A stretch of DNA of 64,000 nt from positions 372,001 through 436,000 of the forward strand of contig NZ_LXWK01000016.1 of assembly GCF_001669775.1 (NCBI RefSeq). The letters are read 5' to 3'. A model generated the notes under the pieces. It worked only from the letters and a program-made list of their open reading frames with translations, made no database searches and was not told the origin of the DNA. The stretch is from Rheinheimera sp. SA_1 (GTDB taxonomy: Bacteria; Pseudomonadota; Gammaproteobacteria; Enterobacterales; Alteromonadaceae). The translations under genes and the position numbers were made by a program. This document shows positions 38,202 through 48,584 of this stretch, piece by piece. Each line of letters begins with the position of its first letter. Positions within the stretch are counted from its first letter, which is position 1.

Positions 38202-38448
38202 TAGAGCGTGTTGACCTTTGGTGGTTGGTTTTGCAGCAGTTTGGCTGGTTTTTATGCAAGGCATCGCCCGCGATCTGTAGTTATTCTACATGAGCGGGCG
38301 GCTCATCCATTAAAAGAGCATGCCGCAGAAAGGCCAGCCAAGCGCTGCCCGTAGGGTTCGATCGGGAGCCGCGTAGTTGGCGACTTCATTGGTGAGAAGG
38401 CGGCTCTCGATTGAACAAAATTCATACATCAATGGTCAGCACGCTCTA
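38202..38448. mobile_element. MITE-like element with 15-bp terminal inverted repeats
   Basis: TAGAGCGTGTTGACC (38202-38216) and GGTCAGCACGCTCTA (38434-38448) are inverted repeats with one mismatch, bounding 247 bases. Inside are two hairpins: GCCCGC..TGTAG/CTACA..GCGGGC (38266-38299) and an imperfect one with GAGCCGC/GCGGCTC arms (about 38359-38413). There is no coding frame. The right end supplies the aroC stop codon. It resembles small non-autonomous repeats in Alteromonadales, but I cannot confirm copies elsewhere. Confidence 0.65.
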
Positions 38449-39549
38449 GCCGCGACCAATCCTGGCAATATCCGGCGTGGTCACCACAACCTGATGATTC
38501 TGCGCTTGATGTCGTAAAAAATGATCCATCAGCACAATCGCCAGCATCGCTTCGGCAATCGGCACCGCCCGAATACCAACACAAGGATCATGGCGGCCTT
38601 TGGTGATCATCTCCACCGGCTCACCGCTGGTGTTAATACTGGCGCCCGGAATACTGATGCTGGACGTCGGTTTCAGCGCAATACTAACGCGGATATCCTG
38701 GCCGGAGGAAATCCCGCCCAAGATGCCACCGGCGTGATTGGCGGTAAAACCGGTTGGCGTCAGAGCATCACGATGGGTAGACCCCTGCTGCGCGACGACG
38801 GCAAAACCATCACCAATTTCCACTGCTTTTACTGCATTGATGCTCATCATGGCATGAGCAATATCGGCGTCGAGGCGGTCAAACACCGGCTCGCCCCAGC
38901 CGACCGGCACATTGCTGGCCACCACATTAATGCGGGCGCCTACTGAATCACCGGCTTTTTTCAGCTCTCGCATAAATGCATCAAGCTCTTCAAGCTTGTC
39001 GACATCAGGACAGAAAAAATCATTTTGTTCGACTTGGTCCCAGTCCAGCTTTTCGGCAGTGACTGGCCCGAGCTGCGCAAGATAAGCCCGCACTTCGACG
39101 CCAAAGCGTTGTTTTAAATACTGTTTGGCAATTGCGCCAGCAGCAACTCTGACTGCAGTTTCCCGCGCCGATGAGCGACCACCACCACGATAATCGCGGA
39201 TACCATGTTTGTGCCAGTAAGTATAATCAGCATGGCCAGGCCGGAACACGTCTTTAATCGCCGAATAATCCTGCGAGCGTTGATCAGTGTTTTCAATCAA
39301 TAATCCGATGGAGCAACCAGTGGTCACGCCTTCAAACACACCGGATAAAATTTTGACCACGTCATCTTCCCGTCGCTGCGTGGTGTAACGGGAAGTACCT
39401 GGTTTACGCCGGTCTAAATCATGCTGAATAGCTTCTAAATCAAGTACTAAACCTGGTGGACAACCGTCAACAATACCGCCAATCGCCGGGCCGTGGCTTT
39501 CACCAAAAGTCGTTAATCGAAACAAATCGCCAATACTGTTGCCAGCCAT
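38446..39549 (-). CDS. aroC: Chorismate synthase
   Basis: The 367-residue FMN-dependent enzyme makes chorismate from EPSP, the last shared step of aromatic synthesis, feeding pabB in this window. Signatures include [36 protein letters not shown] and [12 protein letters not shown]. The C-terminus ends ARIGRG, and the TAG stop lies within the end of the MITE-like element. Length is normal (about 360), so the insertion has cost little. prmB is 3 bases upstream, as in E. coli. Confidence 0.95.
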   Translation of the reverse strand: MAGNSIGDLFRLTTFGESHGPAIGGIVDGCPPGLVLDLEAIQHDLDRRKPGTSRYTTQRREDDVVKILSGVFEGVTTGCSIGLLIENTDQRSQDYSAIKDVFRPGHADYTYWHKHGIRDYRGGGRSSARETAVRVAAGAIAKQYLKQRFGVEVRAYLAQLGPVTAEKLDWDQVEQNDFFCPDVDKLEELDAFMRELKKAGDSVGARINVVASNVPVGWGEPVFDRLDADIAHAMMSINAVKAVEIGDGFAVVAQQGSTHRDALTPTGFTANHAGGILGGISSGQDIRVSIALKPTSSISIPGASINTSGEPVEMITKGRHDPCVGIRAVPIAEAMLAIVLMDHFLRHQAQNHQVVVTTPDIARIGRG

Positions 39550-39552
39550 GGG

Positions 39553-40503
39553 TTACTCCCCGAAATATTGCTGATGGGCTAAAAGTTGCGCTTTGGTCAG
39601 TGCAAACACACCAATGCCGCCTTTGCTGAATTCAATCCAGTGAAATGGCACGTCCGGCATTTGTTCGGCCAGCGCCACCATTGAATTGCCCACTTCACAA
39701 ATCAATACTCCATTATCGGTCAGATGCGCTGCGGCTTCGCGTAGAATTTGCCGGGTAAGTTCCAGGCCATCCACACCAGAAGCCAGCCCAAGTTCCGGTT
39801 CATGATGATATTCCTGCGGTAAATCGGCCATATCATCGGCATCCACGTACGGCGGATTGGTGACAATCAAATCGTACTGCTGACCCGGTAAGGCACTAAA
39901 ACAATCCGACTGAATTGGAAACACCCGATGCTCAAGATCATGCTGACTGATATTTAAATCCGCCACTTGCAGCGCATCTTCGCTGATATCCACCGCATCA
40001 ACTTCAGCATCCGGCAGATAATGGGCACAGGCGATAGCGATACAGCCTGAACCGGTACATAAATCAAGAATTCGTTGTGGTGCGTTAACCGGAAACCACT
40101 GGGCAAATTGTTGCGTAATCAATTCGCCAATCGGCGAACGTGGTACTAACACCCGTTCATCAACATAAAATGGCAGCCCGGCAAAATAAGCTTGATGGGT
40201 TAAATACGCCGAGGGCACCCGTAAACTGATCCGTTGTTGTACTAAGGCAGCAAACTGACGCTTTTCGCTGCGGGTCAGTCGGGCCTGCAATAACGAAGGT
40301 TCAGCCAGATGGGTTAAATGCAACGTAAATGCCATCAGCACCCCGGCGTCATCCCATGGGTTATCAGTGCCATGGCCAAAATACAGGTCAGCAGCATTAA
40401 ACTGGCTGACCGCAAAACGTAACCAGTCGTGAATAGAATGCAAATCTGCGACGGCTTCGTCAATGATTTCAGCGCTGAGTGCAAAAGGTTCGTGTTCAGT
40501 CAT
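39553..40503 (-). CDS. prmB: Ribosomal protein uL3 N5-glutamine methyltransferase
   Basis: The 316-residue SAM-dependent enzyme methylates a glutamine of ribosomal protein L3. The SAM motif [15 protein letters not shown] (near residue 143) and the catalytic [10 protein letters not shown] (near 207) are intact. The N-terminal helical part precedes [13 protein letters not shown]. It is 3 bases upstream of aroC and divergent from smrB, exactly as in E. coli. Confidence 0.93.
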   Translation of the reverse strand: MTEHEPFALSAEIIDEAVADLHSIHDWLRFAVSQFNAADLYFGHGTDNPWDDAGVLMAFTLHLTHLAEPSLLQARLTRSEKRQFAALVQQRISLRVPSAYLTHQAYFAGLPFYVDERVLVPRSPIGELITQQFAQWFPVNAPQRILDLCTGSGCIAIACAHYLPDAEVDAVDISEDALQVADLNISQHDLEHRVFPIQSDCFSALPGQQYDLIVTNPPYVDADDMADLPQEYHHEPELGLASGVDGLELTRQILREAAAHLTDNGVLICEVGNSMVALAEQMPDVPFHWIEFSKGGIGVFALTKAQLLAHQQYFGE

Positions 40504-40539
40504 TTATTTAACTTTGCTCTTTGGGTAGACTTGCGCGCT

Positions 40540-41085
40540 ATGAACAAGCCTAAGTTACCTAACGAAGAAGAAATCCAGCAGTTTCGCGACGCCATTGCTG
40601 ACGCCCGGCCATTGGCGCAGGACAAGATACCGCCTGCCCGTCCGCCCCGCAACAAAAAAACATCCGTAAAGACGTCTGCAGAGCCCGAAACTCGCCATTT
40701 GTTCTATTTTTCTGATGAATTTGAAGGTTATCAGGCAGACGGCAACACCATCAGTTATGTACAACCCGGTGAAGATCCCCATCTGGCAAAAAACCTTAAA
40801 CGCGGTGAGTTTCAGCCCGCAGTGGTATTGGATTTACATGGTCTAACTCAATTAGAGGCCAAATCCGAACTGGCGGGTTTACTGGCCTACTGTCAGCAGC
40901 AACATTTTAACTGCGCCTGTATTGTGCATGGCAAAGGCACTGGCATTCTGGCGCGCAAAGTGCCGAACTGGCTCATTCAACATCCGAATGTGCGGGCTTT
41001 TCACACCGCGCCGACCCATTGGGGCCGCGATGGCGCATTATTGGTGTTGTTGAAAACACCGGATAAAACGCCGGACATGCGTTAA
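40540..41085 (+). CDS. smrB: Ribosome rescue factor SmrB (Smr-domain endonuclease)
   Basis: The 181-residue protein has an N-terminal basic region and a C-terminal Smr domain with VLDLHGLTQLEAKSEL and CIVHGKGTGILARKVPNWL. In E. coli, SmrB binds collided ribosomes and cleaves mRNA upstream of the stall; the LDLHG and HGKG motifs are the catalytic ones. The ATG at 40540 gives the family N-terminus, although the frame is open from 40429. The start is 36 bases from the divergent prmB start. Confidence 0.92.
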   Translation: MNKPKLPNEEEIQQFRDAIADARPLAQDKIPPARPPRNKKTSVKTSAEPETRHLFYFSDEFEGYQADGNTISYVQPGEDPHLAKNLKRGEFQPAVVLDLHGLTQLEAKSELAGLLAYCQQQHFNCACIVHGKGTGILARKVPNWLIQHPNVRAFHTAPTHWGRDGALLVLLKTPDKTPDMR

Positions 41086-41128
41086 CAGCCAGCCCTATAC
41101 TTGGCAGCTCAGCAGTGAACCAATAGTC

Positions 41129-41620
41129 CTAACTGGCAGTAATAAGTTTTAAGTCAGAAGGTGCCATCCGTTCCAGCAGTTTGCCGGCAGCCGGCGGCTG
41201 ATAATCGATACACACCAAACCAGAAGTTTCAAATACCGGTGTACAACCGTTTTTAGTAAAGGTTTCGACCAAGAAACTGACCAGCGGCATATGCGACACC
41301 AATAAAAACCGGGCCTCTGGATTCTGTTCCATTCTGGCGTTAATGTAGAGTTGAACTTGATGGCAATCGCCTTCAGGGACCAGTTCCGGCAGAATTTCAA
41401 TTTGCGGGCTGTTGTTTTGTTGTGTCAACATCAGCTCGGCGGTTTGCCGGGTCCGGACAAATGGACTGCAGACAATCCAATCCAGGCTTTGATAATGTTG
41501 TGACAGCCAATGGGCCATCTGACTGACTTCGGTTCTGCCTTTGGCGGTTAATTGCCGTTGACTATCCTGACTGCTGAGTGGCTCGGCTTCGCCGTGCCGC
41601 ATGATAACCAGATTGACCAT
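41129..41620 (-). CDS. sixA: Phosphohistidine phosphatase SixA
   Basis: The 163-residue histidine phosphatase removes phosphate from histidine in phosphorelay proteins; in E. coli the nitrogen phosphotransferase protein NPr and ArcB have been reported as targets. His9 in IMRHGEAE is the nucleophile, and the second histidine is in SHMPLVSFL. The ATG at 41620 is chosen over a TTG at 41650 for length (E. coli SixA is 161). In E. coli it lies beside fadJ; here 7.3 kb separates them. Confidence 0.9.
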   Translation of the reverse strand: MVNLVIMRHGEAEPLSSQDSQRQLTAKGRTEVSQMAHWLSQHYQSLDWIVCSPFVRTRQTAELMLTQQNNSPQIEILPELVPEGDCHQVQLYINARMEQNPEARFLLVSHMPLVSFLVETFTKNGCTPVFETSGLVCIDYQPPAAGKLLERMAPSDLKLITAS

Positions 41621-41792
41621 TGTGTACACCGTTGACAACTTCGCGCCCAACGCGAAAAGAGTGCGCTATGATAATGAAAGATTGCTGTCACAGTAACTGT
41701 TAATAAAGCATAAAATTTCAGCTTTATATTCCTATTCGATATGATGAGAAGCGGTTTTACTCGTCCAGATTTGCCATAACACGAGGCCTGAA

Positions 41793-44570
41793 TTGAAAAA
41801 AAGCCATGTAGTGCAAAGCCCTAACGACCATCGCTGCTATCTTCCGCTGACTCTCGATAACGGTTTGCGGGTGTTATTGGTTGAACAACCGGATGCCGAA
41901 AAAAGTGCGGCGGCCATGGCTGTTAATGTCGGTCATTTTGACGACCCCTCCGACCGCGAAGGTCTGGCACACTTCCTCGAGCATTTAGTGTTTTTAGGTT
42001 CCGGCGAATTCCCGGACGCCGGCAGTTATCAGCAATTTATCGCCAGTCACGGCGGTAGTCACAATGCCTGGACCGGTACCGAACATAGTTGTTTTTACTT
42101 CGATATTGAGCACCGCCATTTCCCCCAAGGCTTGCATCGTTTCGCCGATATGCTGGGGGCACCGCTGTTTAGCGACGAAGCGGTCGACAAAGAACGGCAG
42201 GCAATTGAAGCCGAATTTTCAATGAAACTCAAAGATGATGGGCGGCGCATTTATCAGGCGCATAAAGAAAGCATTAATCCATTACACCCCTTTGCGAAGT
42301 TTTCAGTTGGTAATTTGTCGACATTGGACGATAGACCCGGCCAAACCGCTCAACAGGCTGTGCGCGATTTTTATCAGCAACAATATAGCGCCAGCCGGAT
42401 GACACTGGTGCTGGTGTCGGCTGTGTCACTTGCCGAACAGCAACAATGGGCAATGGAGTTTTTTTCCAGGTTGCCAAGCCATCTGCCGGCAAAATCGTCG
42501 TTAAGTCAGCCGCTTTACCTGGCTGAGCATCTGGGCATTCAATTAAATATACAGCCGCATAAACCAACCCAACGTTTTGTGCTGAGCTTTGCCTTGCCGG
42601 ATATTCAGCCCTGGTATCGTTTTAAACTGGTCAGTTTCCTGGCGCATTTACTGGGCGATGAAGGCCCCGGTTCGTTACTGAGCGGCCTGAAAGCCAAAGG
42701 CTGGGTCAATGCGATGAGTGCCGGTGGCGGCATTGACGGCAGTAACTACAAAGATTTCACGCTGTCATTTGAGCTAATGCCTGAAGGCATGTTGCAGCAA
42801 GAGCAAATTCTGCTCGAAAGTTTCAGTTATCTGGCGATGCTGAAACAACACCCCTTCCCGCAGAACTTGTTCAGTGAACGGCAGCAGTTGGTGCAATGGA
42901 GCTTTATTTATCAGGAAGTTAAAGCACCGCTGCAGCTAGCCAGCGACCTCGCAGTCAATCTGCAACACTATCCGATTGAAGATTATGTGTTCGGCGATTA
43001 TCGGATGGAATTGCCGCCGCCGGAGCTTTATCATCAGTTGTTGAACTATTTCAGCGCCGATAATCTGCGGTTGATGCTGATAGCACCGGAAGCCGCAGTC
43101 GACCGCCAGGCTCGCTGGTATCACACGCCCTATAGCCAAATTACCGTAACCCCTGAATTGCTGGCACGCCTCACACAAGCGCCAGTAAAAGCTGAATATC
43201 GTTTGCCGATACACAACCCTTATCTGGTAGCAAAACTGGAGTTACTGGCAAGCGATGCCACCGCCGAACAACCCATCCGGTATTTCGAAAATGACGCTAT
43301 GACCCTGTGGTTTAAACCGGATGCCGAGTTTCAATCACCCAAAGGCCATATTTTTGTGCAGCTGACCCTGCCTAATACGGTACAGGATTTAACCCAGCTG
43401 GCGCTGACAAAATTATGGCTGGAGTTGTTTTTAGATCAGGTCAACGAGCAATTTTACCCTGCTACCACCGCCGGTCTGCATTACAACCTTTACGTGCAAC
43501 AACATGGCCTGACGTTGCATACCAGCGGTTTGTCCGGTAATCAGATTGCGTTGGTGAAAGATTTACTGGAACAATTGCCCCGGCAACAATTTCAGCCGGA
43601 TCGTTTTATCGAAATGCAACGCCAATTAGTCCAGCATTGGCAAAACGCTGCCCGCAGCAAACCCATTAGTCAGTTATTCAGTAAGTTGTCGGCGCTGTTA
43701 CAGCCACTGAACCCCGAAGCCGATCGACTGGCTGCGATTCTGGCAGCCACCAGCGTTGCCGACTTTGAACGTTTCAGCGCGCAGATGTTTGCGCAATTAC
43801 ATCTGGAAGCGATGATGCTTGGCAACTGGACCGAGCCAAATGTGCAATCACTACAACAACAATTACTCCAATGGCTACAGCAGGTGCCAGCCATTTGCGC
43901 AAAACTGCCAAAACAAAGCTACAGCACCGCAGATTTAGGACCGGTGTGGCTGGATTTACCAATCAGTCAAGACGACAACGCACTGGTGATTTACCTGCCG
44001 GCGCAACAACGCTCGCCGCAAAGCATGGCGCTGTTTATGCTGATGAATCATCTGGTGTCACCCGAATATTTTCATGCGCTTCGTACTGAACAGCAACTGG
44101 GATACTTGGTCGGCACCGGTTATGTGCCGATGAATTTAAAGCCCGGCATTGCGTTTTACGTGCAATCGCCTAAAGTTGCACCCGCCGATTTGTACTACGC
44201 CACCTTGATTTTTTACCGCAAATTTCTCGAAGAACTTCCTGAATTAACTATTGAAGAATTTGCTGAGTTAAAACAAAGCCTGCAAGGACAAATTAAAGAG
44301 CGGGATAATAGCCTGAGCAGCAGAGCAAAAAGAGTCTGGTTAGCAATAGGTCAGTGCGACCCTGAATGTCAGTTAGCCAGCCTAATCCAGCAGCAGCTTG
44401 AACAACTGACTTTGACGCAGTTTATTGACTTCTGTTACACCCTGCTCGCACCGGACTACGACGCGATATTTTTGGCGACAGGGCCGGCACCGGAGCACAG
44501 TCACATGCAACAATTGTCGGTTAAAGAACTGAGCAGCAAGCTCAAGTTGCACCAAGATGATGATCATTAA
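41793..44570 (+). CDS. M16 family zinc metallopeptidase (insulinase/protease III type)
   Basis: The 925-residue protease has the inverted zinc motif His60-Phe-Leu-Glu63-His64 and the distal Glu141, exactly 77 residues after His64 as in protease III. Three further M16 domains follow, with the C-terminal HALRTEQQLGYLVGTGY (near residue 766) that positions substrate. No signal peptide is seen, so unlike periplasmic PtrA it is probably cytoplasmic. The start is TTG at 41793 with GAGG 7 bases upstream; no in-frame ATG gives the family N-terminus. Confidence 0.9.
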   Translation: MKKSHVVQSPNDHRCYLPLTLDNGLRVLLVEQPDAEKSAAAMAVNVGHFDDPSDREGLAHFLEHLVFLGSGEFPDAGSYQQFIASHGGSHNAWTGTEHSCFYFDIEHRHFPQGLHRFADMLGAPLFSDEAVDKERQAIEAEFSMKLKDDGRRIYQAHKESINPLHPFAKFSVGNLSTLDDRPGQTAQQAVRDFYQQQYSASRMTLVLVSAVSLAEQQQWAMEFFSRLPSHLPAKSSLSQPLYLAEHLGIQLNIQPHKPTQRFVLSFALPDIQPWYRFKLVSFLAHLLGDEGPGSLLSGLKAKGWVNAMSAGGGIDGSNYKDFTLSFELMPEGMLQQEQILLESFSYLAMLKQHPFPQNLFSERQQLVQWSFIYQEVKAPLQLASDLAVNLQHYPIEDYVFGDYRMELPPPELYHQLLNYFSADNLRLMLIAPEAAVDRQARWYHTPYSQITVTPELLARLTQAPVKAEYRLPIHNPYLVAKLELLASDATAEQPIRYFENDAMTLWFKPDAEFQSPKGHIFVQLTLPNTVQDLTQLALTKLWLELFLDQVNEQFYPATTAGLHYNLYVQQHGLTLHTSGLSGNQIALVKDLLEQLPRQQFQPDRFIEMQRQLVQHWQNAARSKPISQLFSKLSALLQPLNPEADRLAAILAATSVADFERFSAQMFAQLHLEAMMLGNWTEPNVQSLQQQLLQWLQQVPAICAKLPKQSYSTADLGPVWLDLPISQDDNALVIYLPAQQRSPQSMALFMLMNHLVSPEYFHALRTEQQLGYLVGTGYVPMNLKPGIAFYVQSPKVAPADLYYATLIFYRKFLEELPELTIEEFAELKQSLQGQIKERDNSLSSRAKRVWLAIGQCDPECQLASLIQQQLEQLTLTQFIDFCYTLLAPDYDAIFLATGPAPEHSHMQQLSVKELSSKLKLHQDDDH

Positions 44571-44671
44571 ACCAGCACTATGCTTATTCGTTCCCCTAAC
44601 GGGGTCGTCATAGCAGATTGGCTTTGACAGCGATAGTAAATTTATATAATTTGTTTATAACAACCAGCCCG

Positions 44672-46933
44672 ATGTGTAGATGTGTGAATAATAAAAAGAA
44701 AACAGGCATTTACCTAGTCGTCAGCAGCCTGAGTTTAGTATCTTTGCCATGCTTTGCCCTTGACTGGCAAAAGACCATGCCCTATGTGCTGTCATGTATC
44801 TTGTTGTTTTCATTCGGCGCTTTATTACTCGCACACCTATCTATTCTGAAAATGCGTCGTTACCAAAACCGCCTTGAGCAAAGTGAAGAGCGGTTACGCC
44901 TGAGTTTATGGGGCAGCGGTGATGAACTGTGGGATTGGAATATCGGCTCTGGCACCTTGTATCGTTCCAGCTCCTGGCAACATCCGGTTGAACTGAAACC
45001 TGAAACCAATCAATTCCCGCCTAACCGTGACCAGATCCATCCCAATGATTTAGAACGGGTTACTGAACATCTTTATCAGCATCTGGCCGGTACATCCCCA
45101 TATTTCGAAGCAGCCTATCGATTACGCGCTTCAGATGGTGGCTGGGTTTGGGTGCTTGACCGCGGCAAAGTTGTTAGTACCGACTCCGACGGTGTAGCCA
45201 CCCGGATGACCGGTACCTTGAAAAATATTCAACTGTTAAAACACACTGAAGAACGGCTCGAATTGTTTGCCCGGTGCCTGGAAAACATTTCAGACGCCGT
45301 CGTTATTTGCGATACCAACTTTGTGGTGATTGAAGTCAACCACTCTTTTACCACCATCACCGGTAAAAGCCGCGAACAAGTGATTAAAAAGCCATTTGAT
45401 CTGGCGATGTATCCTAACCGCTTTTTGCAGGAAATTGGCCTGGTGCTGCAAACACAAGGGGTCTGGCAAGGTGAAATTCAGGATCAGCGCATTGGCGGTG
45501 AGATTTATCAGGCAGAACTGAACTTTGACGTGGTCAAAGACGATCATCAACACATTACTCAGTATGTGGCGGTGTTTTCCGATATTTCCGAGCGTAAGCG
45601 TAAAGAAGCGGAACTCAGCCGGCTTGCCAATTCCGATACGTTAACCGGCTTGCCAAACCGGGCGTTGTTTTCCGCCGAATTAAGCCGCTTAGTAGAACGT
45701 GAAGTGAAACATGCGTTGTTGGTATTCGATTTAGACAATTTCAAGAAAATCAATGACTCGCTTGGCCACCAACTGGGTGATTCGTTACTGGTTAAATTGG
45801 CGGAACGCCTGACTATTCTGACCCGGCAAAAAGAACGTTTATACCGGCTCGGTGGTGACGAATTTGCAATTTTACTGGAAAATACCAACGATATTCATAC
45901 CATCACTTCGATGGCGAAAGAGCTGATTAAACAGATTAATCTGCCATTTTTTATTAATCAGCACGAACTGGCCATTACCAGTAGTATCGGTATTGTATTG
46001 TACCCGGAAGACGGCACCGATCCAGAAGCCCTGCTACGTAACGCCGACACCGCGATGTACCACGCCAAAAGTGATGGCGCCAACCGTTACTTGTTCTTTA
46101 ACGATTCAATGAACAAACTGGCGGTAAAACGACTGCAACTGGAAAACCTGATCCGGCATGGCTTAAAAGAAGATTATTTTACCGTCTACTACCAGCCGAA
46201 AATGGACATCTTGAGTGGTCAACTGGTTGGGATGGAAGCATTGGTCCGTTTTATCACCCCAAAACGTGGCCTGATTAGCCCGGCCTCCTTTATTCCGGTG
46301 TCTGAAGAAACCGGCCAAATTGTTGAAATTGGTGAAGTGGTACTGCGTAAAGCCTGTATGGATGTGAAACGCTGGATTGATCAGGGGTTATTTCATGGTC
46401 GGGTCGCGGTAAACTTGTCAGTGAAACAATTTATGCTGCCGTATTTATGCGAACAAATTGATGACGTGCTGCAGCAAAGTGAACTGCCTTCTTACCATCT
46501 TGAGCTCGAAATCACTGAAGGCACCGTTATGCAATCGCCGAAAATGGCGATTGATACCATGAAAAAATTACGCGCCCGCGGCATTCACCTGGCCATGGAT
46601 GACTTCGGCACCGGCTATTCTTCGCTGGCGTACCTGAAGCAGTTTCCGCTGAATACACTAAAGATTGATAAAGCTTTTATCGACGATATGAATACCGCCC
46701 GTGGCCGTAATATGGTCGATACCATTGTCACCATCGCCCACAACTTAAGTCTGACTGTGGTGGCGGAAGGCGTTGAATATGCAGAACAATTACAGCAACT
46801 GAAACAACTGCGCTGTGAAATTATTCAAGGCTATTTCTACAGTAAACCGTTGTCAGCAGCTGATTTCACGCAATTCCTGAAAGATCAGAAGCAGCACAAG
46901 CCGAAACTGGCGGCGGTACCGGCAGCGCTCTAG
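44672..46933 (+). CDS. Membrane-bound PAS-GGDEF-EAL cyclic-di-GMP enzyme
   Basis: The 753-residue protein has two N-terminal membrane segments (VVSSLSLVSLPCF and MPYVLSCILLFSFGALLLAH), a PAS domain (about 75-190), a second PAS domain (about 195-310), a GGDEF domain with intact GGDEF at 394-398 and an EAL domain with EAL at 522-524 and DDFGTGYSSL downstream. No RxxD inhibitory site precedes GGDEF. Both cyclase and phosphodiesterase activities are possible. The ATG at 44672 is the best start by position, although its ribosome-binding site is weak; a TTG at 44618 is the alternative. Confidence 0.9.
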   Translation: MCRCVNNKKKTGIYLVVSSLSLVSLPCFALDWQKTMPYVLSCILLFSFGALLLAHLSILKMRRYQNRLEQSEERLRLSLWGSGDELWDWNIGSGTLYRSSSWQHPVELKPETNQFPPNRDQIHPNDLERVTEHLYQHLAGTSPYFEAAYRLRASDGGWVWVLDRGKVVSTDSDGVATRMTGTLKNIQLLKHTEERLELFARCLENISDAVVICDTNFVVIEVNHSFTTITGKSREQVIKKPFDLAMYPNRFLQEIGLVLQTQGVWQGEIQDQRIGGEIYQAELNFDVVKDDHQHITQYVAVFSDISERKRKEAELSRLANSDTLTGLPNRALFSAELSRLVEREVKHALLVFDLDNFKKINDSLGHQLGDSLLVKLAERLTILTRQKERLYRLGGDEFAILLENTNDIHTITSMAKELIKQINLPFFINQHELAITSSIGIVLYPEDGTDPEALLRNADTAMYHAKSDGANRYLFFNDSMNKLAVKRLQLENLIRHGLKEDYFTVYYQPKMDILSGQLVGMEALVRFITPKRGLISPASFIPVSEETGQIVEIGEVVLRKACMDVKRWIDQGLFHGRVAVNLSVKQFMLPYLCEQIDDVLQQSELPSYHLELEITEGTVMQSPKMAIDTMKKLRARGIHLAMDDFGTGYSSLAYLKQFPLNTLKIDKAFIDDMNTARGRNMVDTIVTIAHNLSLTVVAEGVEYAEQLQQLKQLRCEIIQGYFYSKPLSAADFTQFLKDQKQHKPKLAAVPAAL

Positions 46934-47014
46934 CATCACTGCCGACAACCTTGTTACCTGCCAGGCACTTATCAACGGACTGCCATCAATTAAACACCGC
47001 ATTTCGAAGCATAT

Positions 47015-47040
47015 AAAAAAGGAGCCTGAGCTCCTTTTTT
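47015..47040. terminator. Bidirectional terminator after the GGDEF-EAL gene
   Basis: AAAAAAGGAGC/GCTCCTTTTTT with a CTGA loop. It serves the plus-strand gene ending at 46933 and the minus-strand small gene ending at 47101. Confidence 0.85.
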
Positions 47041-47100
47041 ATTGCAACCTGACTGCACTTAATGTGCTGCAACAGTTGTTATTCATTGATTGACTGACAA

Positions 47101-47256
47101 TTAAGAATTGCGATCCGGGTCAATACCCTGCCGAATTTTTTCCATCCGTTCCTGATGGTTCAGCCACATCTTCAGTGCGCCAATGCCAATCCCAGCTAAT
47201 GGAATTAAAAATACCAGCACACCTGGATTTAATAATTTTGTAAAAAATTCGTCCAA
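47101..47256 (-). CDS. 51-residue single-span membrane protein
   Basis: A short gene starts with TTG at 47256, with AAGGAG 6 bases upstream, and stops with TAA at 47101. The product begins MDEFFTKLLNPGVLVFLIPL, has one hydrophobic segment (about 11-29) and ends in HQERMEKIRQGIDPDRNS. The (H)xERMxxIxxGxxP pattern after a single helix is shared by many small bacterial membrane proteins of unknown role. It lies 42 bases downstream of maoP on the same strand and upstream of a good terminator, so it is probably cotranscribed with maoP. Confidence 0.7.
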   Translation of the reverse strand: MDEFFTKLLNPGVLVFLIPLAGIGIGALKMWLNHQERMEKIRQGIDPDRNS

Positions 47257-47298
47257 CCTCAACTCCTTCTTTATCAGTCAATGCCTTAAGCATGCCGC

Positions 47299-47646
47299 TT
47301 AATCGTTGTCAGTCTCAACAAAAGAAAAGTCATCGCTGCCATCGGCAATCCGTTTTTTACCAAAAACGGTGTGAAACTTCTTCTTCTCCTGGACATTCTT
47401 TTTATACTTGCTCCAGACTTTTTCATAGCTGGATTCGGCTTCCGCTTCACCGCGGCAAACCAATAGAAAACGTTGCTCTTCAGCGGTTTCCGGCTGGCGG
47501 GTACCCTCTTCCAGCTCAAGCATCGCTGCACCATGTTTCTCCAGCAGATTGCCCTCTGCCAGCGTAAACCGCCCTGACCGCGTAAACCCTTTAGGGAAAT
47601 TACGGTCATCAAAAAAGCGACGTTTAGCCACAAAACTTTGCTGCAT
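47299..47646 (-). CDS. maoP: Macrodomain Ori organization protein MaoP (DUF413/YifE)
   Basis: The 115-residue protein matches DUF413: SFVAKRRFFDDRNFPKGFTR at the N-terminus and a basic, Glu/Lys-rich C-terminal half. In E. coli MaoP works with the maoS DNA site to organise the Ori macrodomain. AGGGG lies 8 bases before the ATG at 47646; a GTG one codon earlier is also possible. It is divergent from hdfR with 128 bases between starts, the same pair as in E. coli. Confidence 0.9.
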   Translation of the reverse strand: MQQSFVAKRRFFDDRNFPKGFTRSGRFTLAEGNLLEKHGAAMLELEEGTRQPETAEEQRFLLVCRGEAEAESSYEKVWSKYKKNVQEKKKFHTVFGKKRIADGSDDFSFVETDND

Positions 47647-47774
47647 CACTTTTTTCCCCTGATCTCGTTGAATCTAAAGCTATCCCAATTAAACTGTGCG
47701 GAGTATGGTAAACAAAATTCCGATCGTAAAACAAATATTTTTTATGGTTACGATGAAATATATAAGGATCCGCT

Positions 47775-48584
47775 TTGGATACTGAGCTGTTAAAAACCTT
47801 TCTGGAAGTCCAAAAAACCCGTCACTTTGGTAAAGCTGCTGACAATCTGTACCTGACACAGTCGGCCGTCAGCTTTCGGATCCGCCAATTAGAACAAAGC
47901 CTTGGTGTCACCTTATTTAATCGCTTTCGAAACAACATCCAATTGACCACCGCCGGTGAAATGTTATTACCGCATGCTCAGGCCGTGCTCAGCGCAATAG
48001 CGTCAGCGAAACAGCAGCTCGCTTTAAATTACTATCCGGATAAACCATTACAGCTTTGTCTGAGCTCTGAATTGAGCGTGCTGTTTCATGATGCTGATTT
48101 TAATCAGATGATCAGTAGTGCACAGCAAAGCCAGCTGCAATTCATTCCAACCGCTTTAATGGCCCGACAATCCCAGTTGGTACAAGATGGCATGGTCATA
48201 TTAGGCTCGCAATTGCCCGATCCACAGCCATGGCAGGCTTTGTGTCTTGGTTACCTGGAACTGGTAGCGGTTGGTTCAATCAACCAGGAGCAGACACAGG
48301 AAGGATCATTAGGACTGCTGCAGGTGCCCCGCATTCAGCAAAACGCGATTCAATTTAGCTGCGCTGAGCCCGCTGTATTACTGCAATGGCTGCTGGCAAA
48401 TCAAGCCTGTGCTTATTTACCGCTGTTGATGGTTCAGGATGCTGTTGCACAAAAACAATTACAACGACTGGCGTTGCCGGAACTACGAATTCCGGTGTGG
48501 GCTTATAGTCAGAACGATGCCAGTTGGCCAATACTGTGGCGAACTACGCTACAACGCAGCACAATGCTGCTGGGAGCCGGTTAA
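47775..48584 (+). CDS. hdfR: LysR-family regulator HdfR
   Basis: The 269-residue LysR regulator begins [20 protein letters not shown], almost the same as E. coli HdfR, with the helix-turn-helix at residues 18-37 ([20 protein letters not shown]) and the usual effector-binding region after residue 90. In E. coli HdfR represses flhDC. The start is TTG with AAGGA 8 bases upstream. Its stop shares TTAA with the stop of the convergent small gene. Confidence 0.92.
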   Translation: MDTELLKTFLEVQKTRHFGKAADNLYLTQSAVSFRIRQLEQSLGVTLFNRFRNNIQLTTAGEMLLPHAQAVLSAIASAKQQLALNYYPDKPLQLCLSSELSVLFHDADFNQMISSAQQSQLQFIPTALMARQSQLVQDGMVILGSQLPDPQPWQALCLGYLELVAVGSINQEQTQEGSLGLLQVPRIQQNAIQFSCAEPAVLLQWLLANQACAYLPLLMVQDAVAQKQLQRLALPELRIPVWAYSQNDASWPILWRTTLQRSTMLLGAG

